DNA of 60,762 bases from Cupriavidus neocaledonicus (GTDB taxonomy: Bacteria > Pseudomonadota > Gammaproteobacteria > Burkholderiales > Burkholderiaceae). Positions 9,409-17,931 of this stretch are shown here, in pieces; the first letter of the stretch is position 1, and each line of letters starts with the position of its first letter. The stretch spans positions 1 through 60,762 of the forward strand of contig NZ_AQUR01000072.1 of NCBI RefSeq assembly GCF_000372525.1, read 5' to 3'. Below the pieces are notes generated by a model. That model saw nothing but the letters and a program-made list of their open reading frames with translations. It was not told the origin of the DNA and did not search any database. The position numbers and the translations under genes are program-made.

Positions 9409-10073
9409 GATAAGTCTCCTTCATTCCTCGGTGATGGACGCTGGCCGGCGCGATGCATGAACAATAACTCGCAATCCGATTTAAGACAACATGCGTTGTG
9501 TTAAAGTGCGAGCCTCGGGATTCTTGGAGAATCGTCGAGTTTGCCGTCCGTGTAATCGGGACGAGAGTTCGGCCGTGCTTGGTTCTCAGCGGACAAGAAG
9601 GCGTTGTCCAGGTATATGGCTTCAACTCGGGCAAGACGGACGTGCGGATACCGCGGCGTATGCCGTGGCAACATGCCGCCTCGATGCGTGGCGGGCTGGT
9701 CGCAGAGCGGATAGTTGAACGTCCCACCTGGCCGTGGGCACCTGGGTCGTGGAAGGTGCTGTGCGACGCCGGCCCATGGCCGCCGTCATGAAAAGCGTGA
9801 GGAGTGCAAAGTGTAGGGACTGGCGCAACGCCCGTTGACTAAGGCTCAGTTAAGGCCATCGGCAACGTGGGGTGTCCCGAAACGCTACCTCGGCAAAATG
9901 GCTGCAAGTGGATTTAGAACGGTCCTTCGCTTCGTCGAGGTCAAAGGCCGTTCTTGGCCGGTTTCGGCCCTTCAAGCCTCATGCCGGGAAGGCCGGTTCA
10001 GGCCGAAGCGTAGCCATCCGAGCCATGAGCGGAAGAGCGGAAGCCCGGAGTCGATCTCTTGAATTCCGTGCCT
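9409..10073. other. Intergenic region, no supported gene
   Basis: These 665 bases lie between the PhyH gene and a small membrane-protein gene. The part next to 9409 should carry the promoter for the leftward amine operon. Short open frames occur on both strands but none has a ribosome site or a recognisable domain. The stretch 9900-10050 is rich in GGCC/GGCCG words and looks like decayed or repeated intergenic sequence, but I could not assign it to a repeat family. Confidence 0.5.
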
Positions 10074-10466
10074 TCAACCACGCTGCTTGTAACCCTTAAA
10101 GCTCAGGAAAGCGCCCAGCGTACCGATTATCAGCGCCGCCACGATCGTGGAGGCCCGGCTGCTATAGATAGTAGAACCTATCGCAATTGCGACTCTCGGC
10201 AGGACGATGCGGATAATTCCACCGATTGTCATCAACCAGCCCAGCACTGTAATGATCAGGCGCCACTCCATTTGCCATCTATTGTGCAGGTTGACGATTG
10301 CGAGGCCAGCGAGAAGCGACAATAAACCGGACAGATAGAACAGGATGCCGAGTTGCAGCGCCTCCGCGATCATGCTTTCGTACATGCCGAGATTGATCAG
10401 CATGCCAAAAGCGACCGCGAGGAAAGTCGGTCCAAAGAGTCTGGCGAGAAATGACGACCGATCCAA
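10074..10466 (-). CDS. Small integral membrane protein, four predicted transmembrane segments
   Basis: This 130-residue protein is mostly hydrophobic, with about four membrane segments: roughly residues 7-25 (FLAVAFGML), 40-60 (LFYLSGLLSLLAGLAI), 70-90 (ITVLGWLMTIGGIIRIVLP) and 105-125 (IVAALIIGTLGAF). The TTG at 10464-10466 is chosen as start because GGAGG stands 6 bases upstream, whereas longer frames have none. It resembles uncharacterised conserved membrane proteins, and I cannot assign a function. It sits at the edge of a region of broken genes (KtrB, DnaK, transporter and toxin fragments) and may be a survivor of the same lost island. Confidence 0.7.
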   Translation of the reverse strand: MDRSSFLARLFGPTFLAVAFGMLINLGMYESMIAEALQLGILFYLSGLLSLLAGLAIVNLHNRWQMEWRLIITVLGWLMTIGGIIRIVLPRVAIAIGSTIYSSRASTIVAALIIGTLGAFLSFKGYKQRG

Positions 10467-10792
10467 GAGGCACCTCCGCGCGCGTACCAATCAATCTATA
10501 GGTTAGACGCTTACCACATTTGACGCGCGGATTGCGCCCGCGGCCTATGGCGAGGTGGGAAAGCTGCCGCACCCCGCTGACTTGTCCTGCTTGCCACCGC
10601 GAACTGAGCATCGACTAGGATTGGATCACTGCTCAAGCCCGAGCAGATGGAGACTCATCTTCATGGAGCGATAAGGCGCTCTTCGACATCACTGACGCCG
10701 GGCAATGACGACGAGTGCCAACGTGGCTGTCTCACTTGAACTTCGTCATAAGCTGCACCCGCCGATCGAACTGCTGGGGGAACCCGGCTCGT

Positions 10793-10963
10793 GCCCTGGC
10801 CAGTCACGCAAACCGCCGAGACTGCGGTGAAGAATGCGGTCAGCCAGGGCGCGCTCCCGCCATCCACTCGGGACCAGGGCAACATCAGGAGTACGCTGCC
10901 TGCCACGATGGCCAGCAGGAAGCCCAGGGCAACGGTCCGGGTTAGATGCAGAGATGGTCTCAT
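10793..10963 (-). pseudogene. N-terminal fragment of KtrB/TrkH-type potassium uptake protein
   Basis: About 57 codons from an ATG at 10963 match the start of TrkH/KtrB cation channels: the first membrane segment (ALGFLLAIVAGSVLLMLPW) and the start of the first pore unit (LTAFFTAVSAVCVTG). After CVTG the frame runs on without any similarity to the family and stops at 10661. A complete protein would have over 400 residues, so this is a truncated remnant and cannot form a channel. Confidence 0.75.
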
Positions 10964-11005
10964 TCCGGAATTGTGTCCTGAAATGCGTCACAAATCCACG
11001 TTTCC

Positions 11006-11269
11006 TTCGGGCGCGAGCCGCGCAAGGATGTCAACCCCGACGAGGCGGTGGCAGTGGGTGCGGCGATCCAGGGCGCGGTACTAACGGGCGAGCGCAAGGA
11101 TGTGTTGTTGCTCGACGTTACCCCCCTGTCGCTTGGGATCGAGACCCTTGGCGGCGTCATGAGCAAGATGATCGCCAAGAACACCACCATCCCGACCAGG
11201 TTCTCTGAGGTCTTTTCTACCGCCGAAGACAATCAGGCGGCGGTAACCATCAAGGTGTACCAACGTTAG
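11006..11269 (+). pseudogene. dnaK: Internal fragment of DnaK (Hsp70)
   Basis: The frame from [15 protein letters not shown] through [19 protein letters not shown] matches the DnaK region spanning the end of the ATPase domain, the interdomain linker ([19 protein letters not shown] in the family) and the first strands of the substrate-binding domain. Nothing homologous precedes 11006, and a TAG follows at 11267-11269 where DnaK should continue for about 190 residues. It is a fragment of roughly 87 codons from a second, probably horizontally acquired dnaK copy. Confidence 0.88.
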
Positions 11270-11272
11270 CGC

Positions 11273-11394
11273 CGGTTCATGCTCGGAGCCGGTTATGTGA
11301 CGCAGCGGGAATGGTGGAAGGCGGGATTCCTGACCATATGGTGGCGTGGCTGGTGGCTGGGCCGCTGTGGTGGCAGGTGCTGGGACACGTCTGA
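11273..11394 (+). pseudogene. Frameshifted C-terminal remnant of a DASS-type anion transporter
   Basis: The frame starting near 11279 reads GAGYVTQREWWKAGFL, and after a frame change near 11330 the next frame reads VAWLVAGPLWWQVLGHV followed by TGA at 11392-11394. Together these resemble the last membrane helix and C-terminus of divalent-anion/sodium symporters, which end in a similar WW-x2-LG pattern. The identification rests on a short stretch and is tentative. It directly follows the DnaK fragment. Confidence 0.45.
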
Positions 11395-11536
11395 CGTAAA
11401 GGGGCCGCGTGGGGTTGGCATGCGCTGCAATACTGCGATCTCACGCGGTTCACGTTTCCGATATGAAAGCGACCGCCGCGGCAGCCATCGAGGCCGTCGA
11501 CCATGAGCCCGCGCCGGATCACCGCGCGAAATGGCC

Positions 11537-11740
11537 CTACTTGTCGCCGTAGTGGTAGCGGCAACTAAGGATACGTAGCGTTACGTCATCTGCCGCATAT
11601 ACCAGGCGGTTTACATCGTCTATCCGGCGGGACCAGAAGCCCGATAGATTGCCCTTCAAGGCCTCCGGCTTGCCGATACCTTCGAACGGCTCGCGCTGCG
11701 CGTCCTGTATCAAGGCATTGATACGCTTCAGGGTTTTTTT
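11537..11740 (-). pseudogene. yoeB: 5'-truncated YoeB/Txe-family toxin
   Basis: The last 67 codons match the YoeB mRNA interferase: [11 protein letters not shown], the [18 protein letters not shown] stretch, [14 protein letters not shown] and the terminal RYHYGDK. The catalytic glutamate (in PEAL), arginine (NRLVYA) and His-Tyr pair (YHY) of the family are retained. The first ~20 residues, normally with a W..DYLYW motif, are missing and are replaced by unrelated sequence in an open frame reaching to 11890. No YefM antitoxin gene is adjacent. It is most likely an inactive remnant. Confidence 0.8.
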
Positions 11741-11922
11741 GCCGGGGTCCCCGGGGGTGTCTCGAGCATCAATTGGTGGTCCCGTTGGCAGGTATCTCGC
11801 AGTGTGCCATAGGGGTAAGAAATTAAAGTAGAGGGCCTTGTGCCATGGTCGACGGTGAGTAGCTTGGAGACCCGGATTCATCAAAGCCAAGTCAGAGACC
11901 TGACTTGGCTAAGCAGCCTGCC

Positions 11923-12381
11923 TTAACGCTTCAATGGTGTGGTCAGTACGGTGTCATTCGTATCCACGACGAACACCGCGAGCAGCTTGGCGGGCTCGGT
12001 CTTGCTCGCGTTGGCGCTGACGTCGTGCCGGTCGCCAGGCATTTCGGTGAAGTTCTGACCCTTCGTGAACGTGCGAAGTGGCCCCCCGTTGAGCTGGTTC
12101 AGCACGGCGCCTTCCAGCACCGTTGCGTAAATCAATGCCGACCTGGCGTGGGTATGCGCGGCGTTGACCCCGCCCGGCTCGTATTCCACCACTACGCCCT
12201 TGACACTCTTGCCCGGCAGGTTCGGGATCTCTTGCTGGTACACGAGCGTGACTTTTACACCCGTGGAAGTAGTTGCCAATTCCTGCACTGGCACCGTTGC
12301 CTGGTGACCCGAATGGTCCTGGGCAAGGGCTGACTGCAAGGGCAGCGAGGCAAGGATCATCGACGCGATAAGGCGCTTCAT
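11923..12381 (-). CDS. Exported cupin-domain protein
   Basis: This is a 152-residue protein with a signal peptide (MKRLIASMILASLPLQSALA) and one small cupin barrel. The cupin motif GGVNAAHTHARSALIYATVLEGA supplies a histidine pair, and the second motif PGDRHDVSANAS supplies a further histidine. It therefore likely binds a metal in the periplasm. The ATG at 12381 has GGAGA 6 bases upstream. It lies 30 bases downstream of the NmrA-like gene and probably shares its transcript. Related exported cupins are often found with redox or quinone genes, but the reaction here is unknown. Confidence 0.85.
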   Translation of the reverse strand: MKRLIASMILASLPLQSALAQDHSGHQATVPVQELATTSTGVKVTLVYQQEIPNLPGKSVKGVVVEYEPGGVNAAHTHARSALIYATVLEGAVLNQLNGGPLRTFTKGQNFTEMPGDRHDVSANASKTEPAKLLAVFVVDTNDTVLTTPLKR

Positions 12382-12411
12382 GTTGTATCTCCGATGCATG
12401 CAGAATATCGT

Positions 12412-13170
12412 TCAGGCGTACGCAACATGAGCCCGCGCCAGCCACTGGTCGAGAGTGATGCTGCCCAGGCGAGCGTCGCCCAGGGGAACGAGTGATAGTT
12501 TTTCGACGTGGCCGCCGTAATATCGCGCGTCGGGATCGGTCACGACGGTGCGCGTGTCGCCCACCGACTTCAAATAGCGCGAAACGATCTCTGCGAACGG
12601 AGCGCGGTCTGGTCCGGCGATATCGATGGTGCCATTTAGCGGCGCCGCGGTCGCCACCTGCGCAAGCGCCGCCGCGACGTCATCCGCTGCGATCGGCTGG
12701 AACAGCCCGTCCCCGATTCGCACGGTGTCACCTTCCGTGCCGTAATCCGCGATGCCGCCAATGAATTCCATGAATTGCGTGGCGCGCACGATCGTGTAAG
12801 GCACACCGGCGGCGTCGATCACCGCTTCCTGAGCAACCTTGGCCTGGAAATACGCGTTGTCCGGCATGCGGTCAGTACCGACAATCGACAGGGCGACGTG
12901 ATGGCGCACGCCCGCGGCGACTTCGGCCTTGCCTAGGTTGCGTGCCGAGGTGCGAAAGAAGTCGAGCACTGCCTGTGGCTCCCAGGATGGCGCATTCGTC
13001 ACATCGACGACAACATCTGCGTTCACCAGTGAATGACTCAGGCCTTCGCCCGTCAGTGTGTTGACCCCGGTGCTCGGCGAGGCGGCGACCGCCGTATGGC
13101 CCGCCTGATTCAGCAGTTTGACAAGGCGTGAGCCGATCAGGCCGGAACCACCGATAACAACGATTTTCAT
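12412..13170 (-). CDS. NAD(P)-binding NmrA-like / atypical SDR protein
   Basis: This 252-residue protein has an N-terminal Rossmann motif (VVIGGSGLIGSRLVKLL, GxxGxxG form) and the atypical-SDR features of NmrA-like NAD(P)-binding proteins and quinone-oxidoreductase-2-like enzymes (HVALSIVGTDR, then VPYTIVRATQFMEFI). It lacks the classical YxxxK pair in canonical position. The ATG at 13170 has GGAG 8 bases upstream. It is divergent from a MocR regulator across 190 bases and is followed by the exported cupin, so it is a likely target of that regulator. Substrate unknown. Confidence 0.87.
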   Translation of the reverse strand: MKIVVIGGSGLIGSRLVKLLNQAGHTAVAASPSTGVNTLTGEGLSHSLVNADVVVDVTNAPSWEPQAVLDFFRTSARNLGKAEVAAGVRHHVALSIVGTDRMPDNAYFQAKVAQEAVIDAAGVPYTIVRATQFMEFIGGIADYGTEGDTVRIGDGLFQPIAADDVAAALAQVATAAPLNGTIDIAGPDRAPFAEIVSRYLKSVGDTRTVVTDPDARYYGGHVEKLSLVPLGDARLGSITLDQWLARAHVAYA

Positions 13171-13296
13171 GGCTGATTCTCCATATAAGGGTAGAGGAAC
13201 GCGATGCTCACCCTGGTGCTGCGGCATCACCGACCGTGTCCGTCACCGTCGCATCGCATGAAGCCCAGTGTGCGACAATCATGCCCCATGAATAAG

Positions 13297-13327
13297 GGCC
13301 AAGAATTGACAATCTGACTAGGCCAAG
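13297..13327. promoter_or_regulatory. Direct repeat GGCCAAG x2, candidate MocR operator
   Basis: GGCCAAG occurs at 13297-13303 and again at 13321-13327, 24 bp apart, in the divergent region between the NmrA-like gene and the MocR gene. MocR regulators commonly bind paired direct repeats near their own promoter. No third, inverted copy was found, so this is only a candidate. Confidence 0.3.
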
Positions 13328-13360
13328 TTGTTGTTGCGCCCAATCACCCGTGAGACTGTC

Positions 13361-14887
13361 ATGACGGTACGCAACCCCAGGTTGGCCATCGAGATCGACC
13401 GCCAGAAGCCTTTGCCGATCTATCAGCAGATTTGCGAGCGCTTCCGGACGGCGATAGCGGCGGGCCATCTTCGCCCCGGCGATCGGGTGCCGGCTTTGCG
13501 CGGCCTCGCCACGCAGCTGAATACGGCGCGAGGCACCGTCGAACTGGCTTATACGATTCTTGTCGACGAGGGTTACCTGCAGATGCGTGGAGCTGCCGGC
13601 ACCTTTGTCTCGCCTTCACTGTCGGCATCCCAGATGCAAGCGGTCGCTGCGGGTGGCCGGCGGAATGCGCCTGATGTGTCGTCCCTTAAGGACGCCGTCG
13701 GAGAAAAAGAGACATATACAACACCCAACGTCTCGACGGCACGTCAGCCCGTGATCGCGGTCGCACTGAGCGGCGAGCCGCGGCCCTTGCAGCCAGGCCT
13801 GCCGGCGCTCGACGCGTTTCCGCGCAAGATCTGGAGCCGGATCGTTTCACGGCGTGCGCGCGGCGGCGAACGCGCGCTGCTCGCCTACCCCGATCCGGCG
13901 GGATATTTGCCATTGCGCCAACATATCGCTACCTATCTTGGGTTGTCGCGCGGTGTCACCTGTCTGCCTCACCAAGTGTTCATTACCAGTGGCTATCGCG
14001 CTACCCTTGAACTGGTATTGCGCAGTCTTGCGAGCCCGGGCGATCGCATGTGGTTCGAGGATCCCGGTTATCTACTTGCGCGCAACTTCCTTGCCGAGAC
14101 CGGCATGCAGCTGGTACCGGTGCCAGTCGATGAAGAAGGCATCGATGTCGAACGCGGCATCGAGCGCGAGCGTGAGGCACGCTTCGCGCTCGTCACGCCA
14201 TCGCATCAGAGCCCGTTGGGGTACACGCTTTCGCTCGCAAGGCGCATGGCGTTGCTGAACTGGGCAGAGGCGGGGTCTCGCTGGATTATCGAAGACGACT
14301 ACGACAGCGAGTTCCGTTATCTGGGCCGCCCCTTGCCGGCCCTGAAGAGTCTCGACCGGCAAGATCGCGTGCTCTATTGCGGCACCTTCAGCAAGGTGAT
14401 GTTCCCCGGGCTCCGGCTCGCATACACGGTGGTGCCAGAGCGCGCCGTCGAGCGTGTGGGACGGGTGGCGTGCAGCATGAACGCCGGCGCGCCAACGCTG
14501 TTTCAGTCGGCGCTGGCAGACTTTATTGAACAGGGACATTTTGCGCGGCATGTAAAACGGATGCGCGCGTTGTATGGACAGCGGCGCCTGTTGATTGCAC
14601 AAGCGCTAAAGCAGGCTTTTGGAGAACGGTTGACCGTTGAATTGCCACCGGGCGGAATCCAGTTTGCGGTGCACTTCGCCGAAGCGGCTCACGGTCCGGT
14701 CGACGATGTCGCCGTTGCCTCGCGTGCGCGCGATGCGGGGCTAGCGGTACTGCCGCTTTCCAACTGGTATGCCCACGGCCGTATCCGTGACACCCCGCGT
14801 GGCCTGGTGATGGGCTTTGCGAACATCACCGATACAAAGGAAGCGGACCGTCTCGCGCGTACGCTGCGGGCGTGCCTTGATGGTTGA
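13361..14887 (+). CDS. MocR/PdxR-family transcriptional regulator (GntR-HTH plus aminotransferase fold)
   Basis: This 508-residue regulator has an N-terminal GntR-type winged helix (PLPIYQQICERFRTAIAAG...LNTARGTVELAYTILVDEGYL) joined to a class I aminotransferase fold that binds pyridoxal phosphate. The cofactor region EDDYDSEFRYLG and the Schiff-base lysine in YCGTFSKVMFPGLR (about residue 345) are present, so PLP or a PLP adduct is the probable effector. ATG at 13361 is chosen to begin just before the winged helix. Divergent transcription from the NmrA-like/cupin operon suggests that it controls those genes. Confidence 0.92.
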   Translation: MTVRNPRLAIEIDRQKPLPIYQQICERFRTAIAAGHLRPGDRVPALRGLATQLNTARGTVELAYTILVDEGYLQMRGAAGTFVSPSLSASQMQAVAAGGRRNAPDVSSLKDAVGEKETYTTPNVSTARQPVIAVALSGEPRPLQPGLPALDAFPRKIWSRIVSRRARGGERALLAYPDPAGYLPLRQHIATYLGLSRGVTCLPHQVFITSGYRATLELVLRSLASPGDRMWFEDPGYLLARNFLAETGMQLVPVPVDEEGIDVERGIEREREARFALVTPSHQSPLGYTLSLARRMALLNWAEAGSRWIIEDDYDSEFRYLGRPLPALKSLDRQDRVLYCGTFSKVMFPGLRLAYTVVPERAVERVGRVACSMNAGAPTLFQSALADFIEQGHFARHVKRMRALYGQRRLLIAQALKQAFGERLTVELPPGGIQFAVHFAEAAHGPVDDVAVASRARDAGLAVLPLSNWYAHGRIRDTPRGLVMGFANITDTKEADRLARTLRACLDG

Positions 14888-15568
14888 GCTTGACCAGGTA
14901 GGATCTCCGGGTACATCCCCACACGGGATCCGCGCTCTGGCTGCTGACGACATCGAGGGTGTCCACAGATGTTGGAGGGAATACTGGTCGCGAATGATGA
15001 GTTCATGTGCTGGCGACCTAGGATCTGTCCGCATTTTTGAGCGCATGCGCATTCCCCGTCAACTTGGCGTGATACGCGAACTGCGGGCGACCGGAATGAC
15101 ACCGCAGCTGGCGCTGCGCTTACTGGCGGCGTTGCGCGTACGGTTAGCGTCCAGTGAACGCACCGCCCGATGGTCCTGGAACGGTTGACTGATCTGGACG
15201 CGCGGTAATTGCTGCCTGTTAACGAGCTCGCCGTCGAGACGTGCAAACGGTATCCCTGGTGCGAGGCAAAATTCGCGCCGCTAATCGCGCCACAAGCGAT
15301 TCCGGTTTTCAATGGCTCATAAATCGAGCCATAAAACCCCGGGCTGATTTAGCGGAGACCGCGCTGGCTTCGGTCCTTGCCGACGGAATGACGCTGGACG
15401 AAGCCGCGGAGACAGGGCGCCAGCAAGAATAAGGCATGCGCCAACCCGATTTGCTCCGAGACTGGGGCCACGCGGCAGGCCACGGTGGTACGCATGCCGC
15501 TGAGCAGCGTCGTAACGCTCGGCTGATCGGCATCGCGCTGTCGGAGCTTGAACGGCACGGCCTAGCGG
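14888..15568. other. Intergenic region, no supported gene
   Basis: These 681 bases separate the MocR gene from the Lrp gene. Short open frames exist on both strands (for example 15241-15432 forward), but none has a convincing ribosome site, codon pattern or recognisable domain. The interval probably contains decayed coding sequence. Confidence 0.5.
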
Positions 15569-16036
15569 CTATCCCAGCAACTCCAGCACAGAGCCATGCG
15601 ACTTCAGAGTCTCCAGCACGATATTCGAATTGATCGCCATCACCCCCGGCTCCTTGTGAAGTTTGTGGATCACGAAGTGGGAGAAGTGCTCCAGGTCCTT
15701 CGTGCGCACAGTGAGCACATAGTTTGACGTGCCTGTCACGATTCGGGCCGTCACCACTTCAGCCCACCCGTTGAGCGCTCGCACGAAATTCTCGTGCCAG
15801 TTCTCAATGTCCGAACGCATCGAAACATGCACGAGCGCCTCGAAGGCGATGCCGACCTGCTTCGCACCTATCACACAGCGATAGCCGGCAATCACGCCGC
15901 GCTCTTCCAGCAGCTTTACCCGCCTGAAGCACGCCGAGGCGGACAGTCCCACCGCCTCTGCCAATTCCTGGTTCGTGATGCGGCCGTTGCCTTCTAGGTG
16001 ATGCAGGATGCTCACGTCGGTGCGGTCAAGTTCCAT
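15569..16036 (-). CDS. Lrp/AsnC-family transcriptional regulator
   Basis: This 155-residue protein has the Lrp architecture: an N-terminal helix-turn-helix (ITNQELAEAVGLSASACFRRVKLLEERGVI) and a C-terminal RAM domain that binds amino acids and forms octamers (EVVTARIVTGTSNYVLTVRTKDLEHFSHFV). It reads away from an aminotransferase-RidA-porin-permease cassette and probably senses the amino acid that cassette degrades. The start ATG is at 16036. The ordinary length and complete domains indicate an intact gene. Confidence 0.93.
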   Translation of the reverse strand: MELDRTDVSILHHLEGNGRITNQELAEAVGLSASACFRRVKLLEERGVIAGYRCVIGAKQVGIAFEALVHVSMRSDIENWHENFVRALNGWAEVVTARIVTGTSNYVLTVRTKDLEHFSHFVIHKLHKEPGVMAINSNIVLETLKSHGSVLELLG

Positions 16037-16038
16037 GT

Positions 16039-16052
16039 CGAAGAATTATTCG
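16039..16052. promoter_or_regulatory. AT-rich imperfect palindrome next to lrp-like gene
   Basis: CGAAGAATTATTCG is nearly self-complementary and begins 3 bases upstream of the Lrp-family start codon, followed by AT-rich sequence toward the divergent aminotransferase gene. Lrp proteins bind AT-rich imperfect palindromes, so it is a candidate autoregulatory site. Confidence 0.35.
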
Positions 16053-16229
16053 ATGAATGAGGATAAATCGGTGAATGCTTCAATGTATAAGCCAAAAGGA
16101 GCAATAAAAGCAAGCACATTCGGCTTTTCGCTTGATAGGATTCCGTTCCCATGACGGCGTCGCGCCGACCGCAAAAACCAGCCACCCCGGCGCGCCGTCC
16201 CGCATCCCTGAACCGAACCGAGCAATCCC

Positions 16230-17432
16230 ATGTTTGCGCATATCCCCGCCTATGCCGGCGACCCCATCCTGTCGCTGATGGAGGCCTACCAGGCCGATTC
16301 CCGGCAGCACAAGGCGAACCTCAGCATCGGCCTCTACTACGATGAGGACGGCCGCATCCCGGTGCTCAGCAGTGTCGGCGCGGCCGCGCGCCAGCTCGCC
16401 GGGCTGGATGATCCGCACACTTACCTGCCGATGGAGGGCATGGCCGGGTACCGCCACGCGCTGCAACAACTCGTGTTCGGCGCGGACAGCCGCGCGCTGC
16501 AGGAAAACCGGGTCGCGACGATCCAGTCGGTGGGCGGCTCGGGCGCGCTGCGCATCGGCGCCGAGTTTCTGAAGTTGTACTTCCCCGGCAGCGCGGTATG
16601 GATCAGCGACCCGAGCTGGGAAAACCACCAGGTCCTGTTCGCTGGCGCGGGCGTGGCGGTGCACCACTACCCGTACTACGACCCGCAAACCAATGGCCTG
16701 CGCTTCGGCGACATGCTGGCGACGATCGGCGCACTGCCGGCGCGCAGCGTGGTCCTGCTGCAGCCGAGCTGCCACAACCCTACTGGCATCGACCTGTCGC
16801 GCACGCAATGGGCGGAACTGATCGAGGTGCTGCGGCAACGCGGGCTGATTCCATTCCTTGACATGGCCTACCAGGGCTTCGGCGAAGGCCTGGAAGAAGA
16901 CGCCTGGCCAGTGCGCGCGCTGGTCGATGCCGGCCTGCCGTTCCTCGTCAGCAACTCCTTCTCGAAGAACTTCTCGCTGTACGGCGAGCGCTGCGGCGGG
17001 CTTTCCGTCGTCACGCCGGACGAGGACGAAGCCAGGCGCGTGCTCGGGCAGCTCAAGGCGGCGGTGCGGCGCGTGTATTCCAGCCCCCCGCTGCATGGCG
17101 CGAGGCTGATTTCGACGGTGCTCGGCAATCCTGCTCTGGCAAGCCAGTGGGCCGCGGAGGTGGCGCAGATGCGCGAACGCATCGCGCGCATGCGCGGCGC
17201 GCTCAGGGAGCGGCTGGAGGCAAGCCTGCCGGGCATGCCGTTCGGCTACCTGACGGCGCAACGCGGCATGTTCAGCTACACGGGCCTGGCACCGGCGCAG
17301 GCCGACCGCCTGCGCGAAGCGCACGGCGTCTACATGCTGCGCTCTGGCCGCATGTGCGTGGCGGGACTCAACCCCGCCAATGTCGACCACGTCGCCCATG
17401 CGATGGCGGCGGTTCTGCGCGCGTGCGCCTGA
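16230..17432 (+). CDS. Class I aminotransferase, aspartate/aromatic amino-acid type
   Basis: This 400-residue PLP enzyme belongs to the AspC/TyrB group. Family motifs include [16 protein letters not shown] near the N-terminus, [13 protein letters not shown], the cofactor aspartate-tyrosine in [13 protein letters not shown], and the Schiff-base lysine in [14 protein letters not shown]. It transfers the amino group of an aromatic or dicarboxylic amino acid to 2-oxoglutarate in the cytoplasm. It is the first gene of a cassette with RidA, a porin and an amino-acid permease and is divergent from an Lrp regulator. The ribosome site is weak. The likely role is catabolism of an imported amino acid rather than biosynthesis. 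Confidence 0.92.
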   Translation: MFAHIPAYAGDPILSLMEAYQADSRQHKANLSIGLYYDEDGRIPVLSSVGAAARQLAGLDDPHTYLPMEGMAGYRHALQQLVFGADSRALQENRVATIQSVGGSGALRIGAEFLKLYFPGSAVWISDPSWENHQVLFAGAGVAVHHYPYYDPQTNGLRFGDMLATIGALPARSVVLLQPSCHNPTGIDLSRTQWAELIEVLRQRGLIPFLDMAYQGFGEGLEEDAWPVRALVDAGLPFLVSNSFSKNFSLYGERCGGLSVVTPDEDEARRVLGQLKAAVRRVYSSPPLHGARLISTVLGNPALASQWAAEVAQMRERIARMRGALRERLEASLPGMPFGYLTAQRGMFSYTGLAPAQADRLREAHGVYMLRSGRMCVAGLNPANVDHVAHAMAAVLRACA

Positions 17433-17470
17433 GCCCCGCGGCTCAGGCATTCATGGTCCAGAGGAAACAC

Positions 17471-17863
17471 ATGGCAGAGATCATCCCGACCCCGCTGCCC
17501 GAACCCGCGCAGCCGTTCTCGTGGGCAACACAGGCCGCCGGCCTGATGTTCACCGCGCATGGGCCCGTCGATGCGGCCGGCAATATTGCCGGCGGCGACA
17601 TCACCGCGCAGGCGCGGCTGACGTTCGGCAATCTCGCAGCGGCGGTGGAGGCGGCCGGATGCCGGCTCGACGATGTCGCGCAGGTACTTGTGTACATGCA
17701 TGCGCCCGGCGATATGCCGGCCATCGATGCGGTATACCGCGAGTTCTTTCGCGCACCCTATCCGAACCGGGCCAGCGTGGCAGTGGCCGGCTTTGCCCAT
17801 CCGGCCATGCTGATCGAGATCGTGGCCTACGTCAGGCTGCCGGCGGGCAGGCGCCGGGCCTGA
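17471..17863 (+). CDS. RidA-family protein (second copy)
   Basis: This 130-residue RidA-family protein shows the family pattern of an early beta strand, an amphipathic helix (LTFGNLAAAVEAAGCRLDDVAQVLVYM) and a late strand (HPAMLIEIVAYVRL). It starts at ATG 17471, preceded by AGAGGA, and lies 38 bases after the aminotransferase gene. A RidA beside a PLP aminotransferase fits removal of reactive enamine or imine intermediates. The residue corresponding to the canonical arginine before the last strand is not obvious, so its activity could differ. Confidence 0.85.
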   Translation: MAEIIPTPLPEPAQPFSWATQAAGLMFTAHGPVDAAGNIAGGDITAQARLTFGNLAAAVEAAGCRLDDVAQVLVYMHAPGDMPAIDAVYREFFRAPYPNRASVAVAGFAHPAMLIEIVAYVRLPAGRRRA

Positions 17864-17931
17864 TCCGCTTCGTTCCGCTGGCGACGGCGGTTTTCATCAT
17901 CAAAAGCAGAACAAGATCAAATGGAGGAGAC

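Noticed and set aside
9491..9791. Small frames between the PhyH gene and the membrane-protein gene
   Set aside because: Overlapping frames on both strands with composition typical of random high-GC sequence and no start signals.
11537..11890. Complete YoeB toxin gene reading from 11890
   Set aside because: The extended frame is open, but its first 50 codons bear no resemblance to the YoeB N-terminus and no antitoxin gene is adjacent.
14888..15568. Short forward frames that might be small genes (for example 15241-15432)
   Set aside because: No ribosome sites, no known domains and no conserved neighbours; treated as intergenic.
16080..17450. Open frame of 456 codons antisense to the aminotransferase
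   Set aside because: No recognisable domain; the forward frame shows the full set of aminotransferase motifs.
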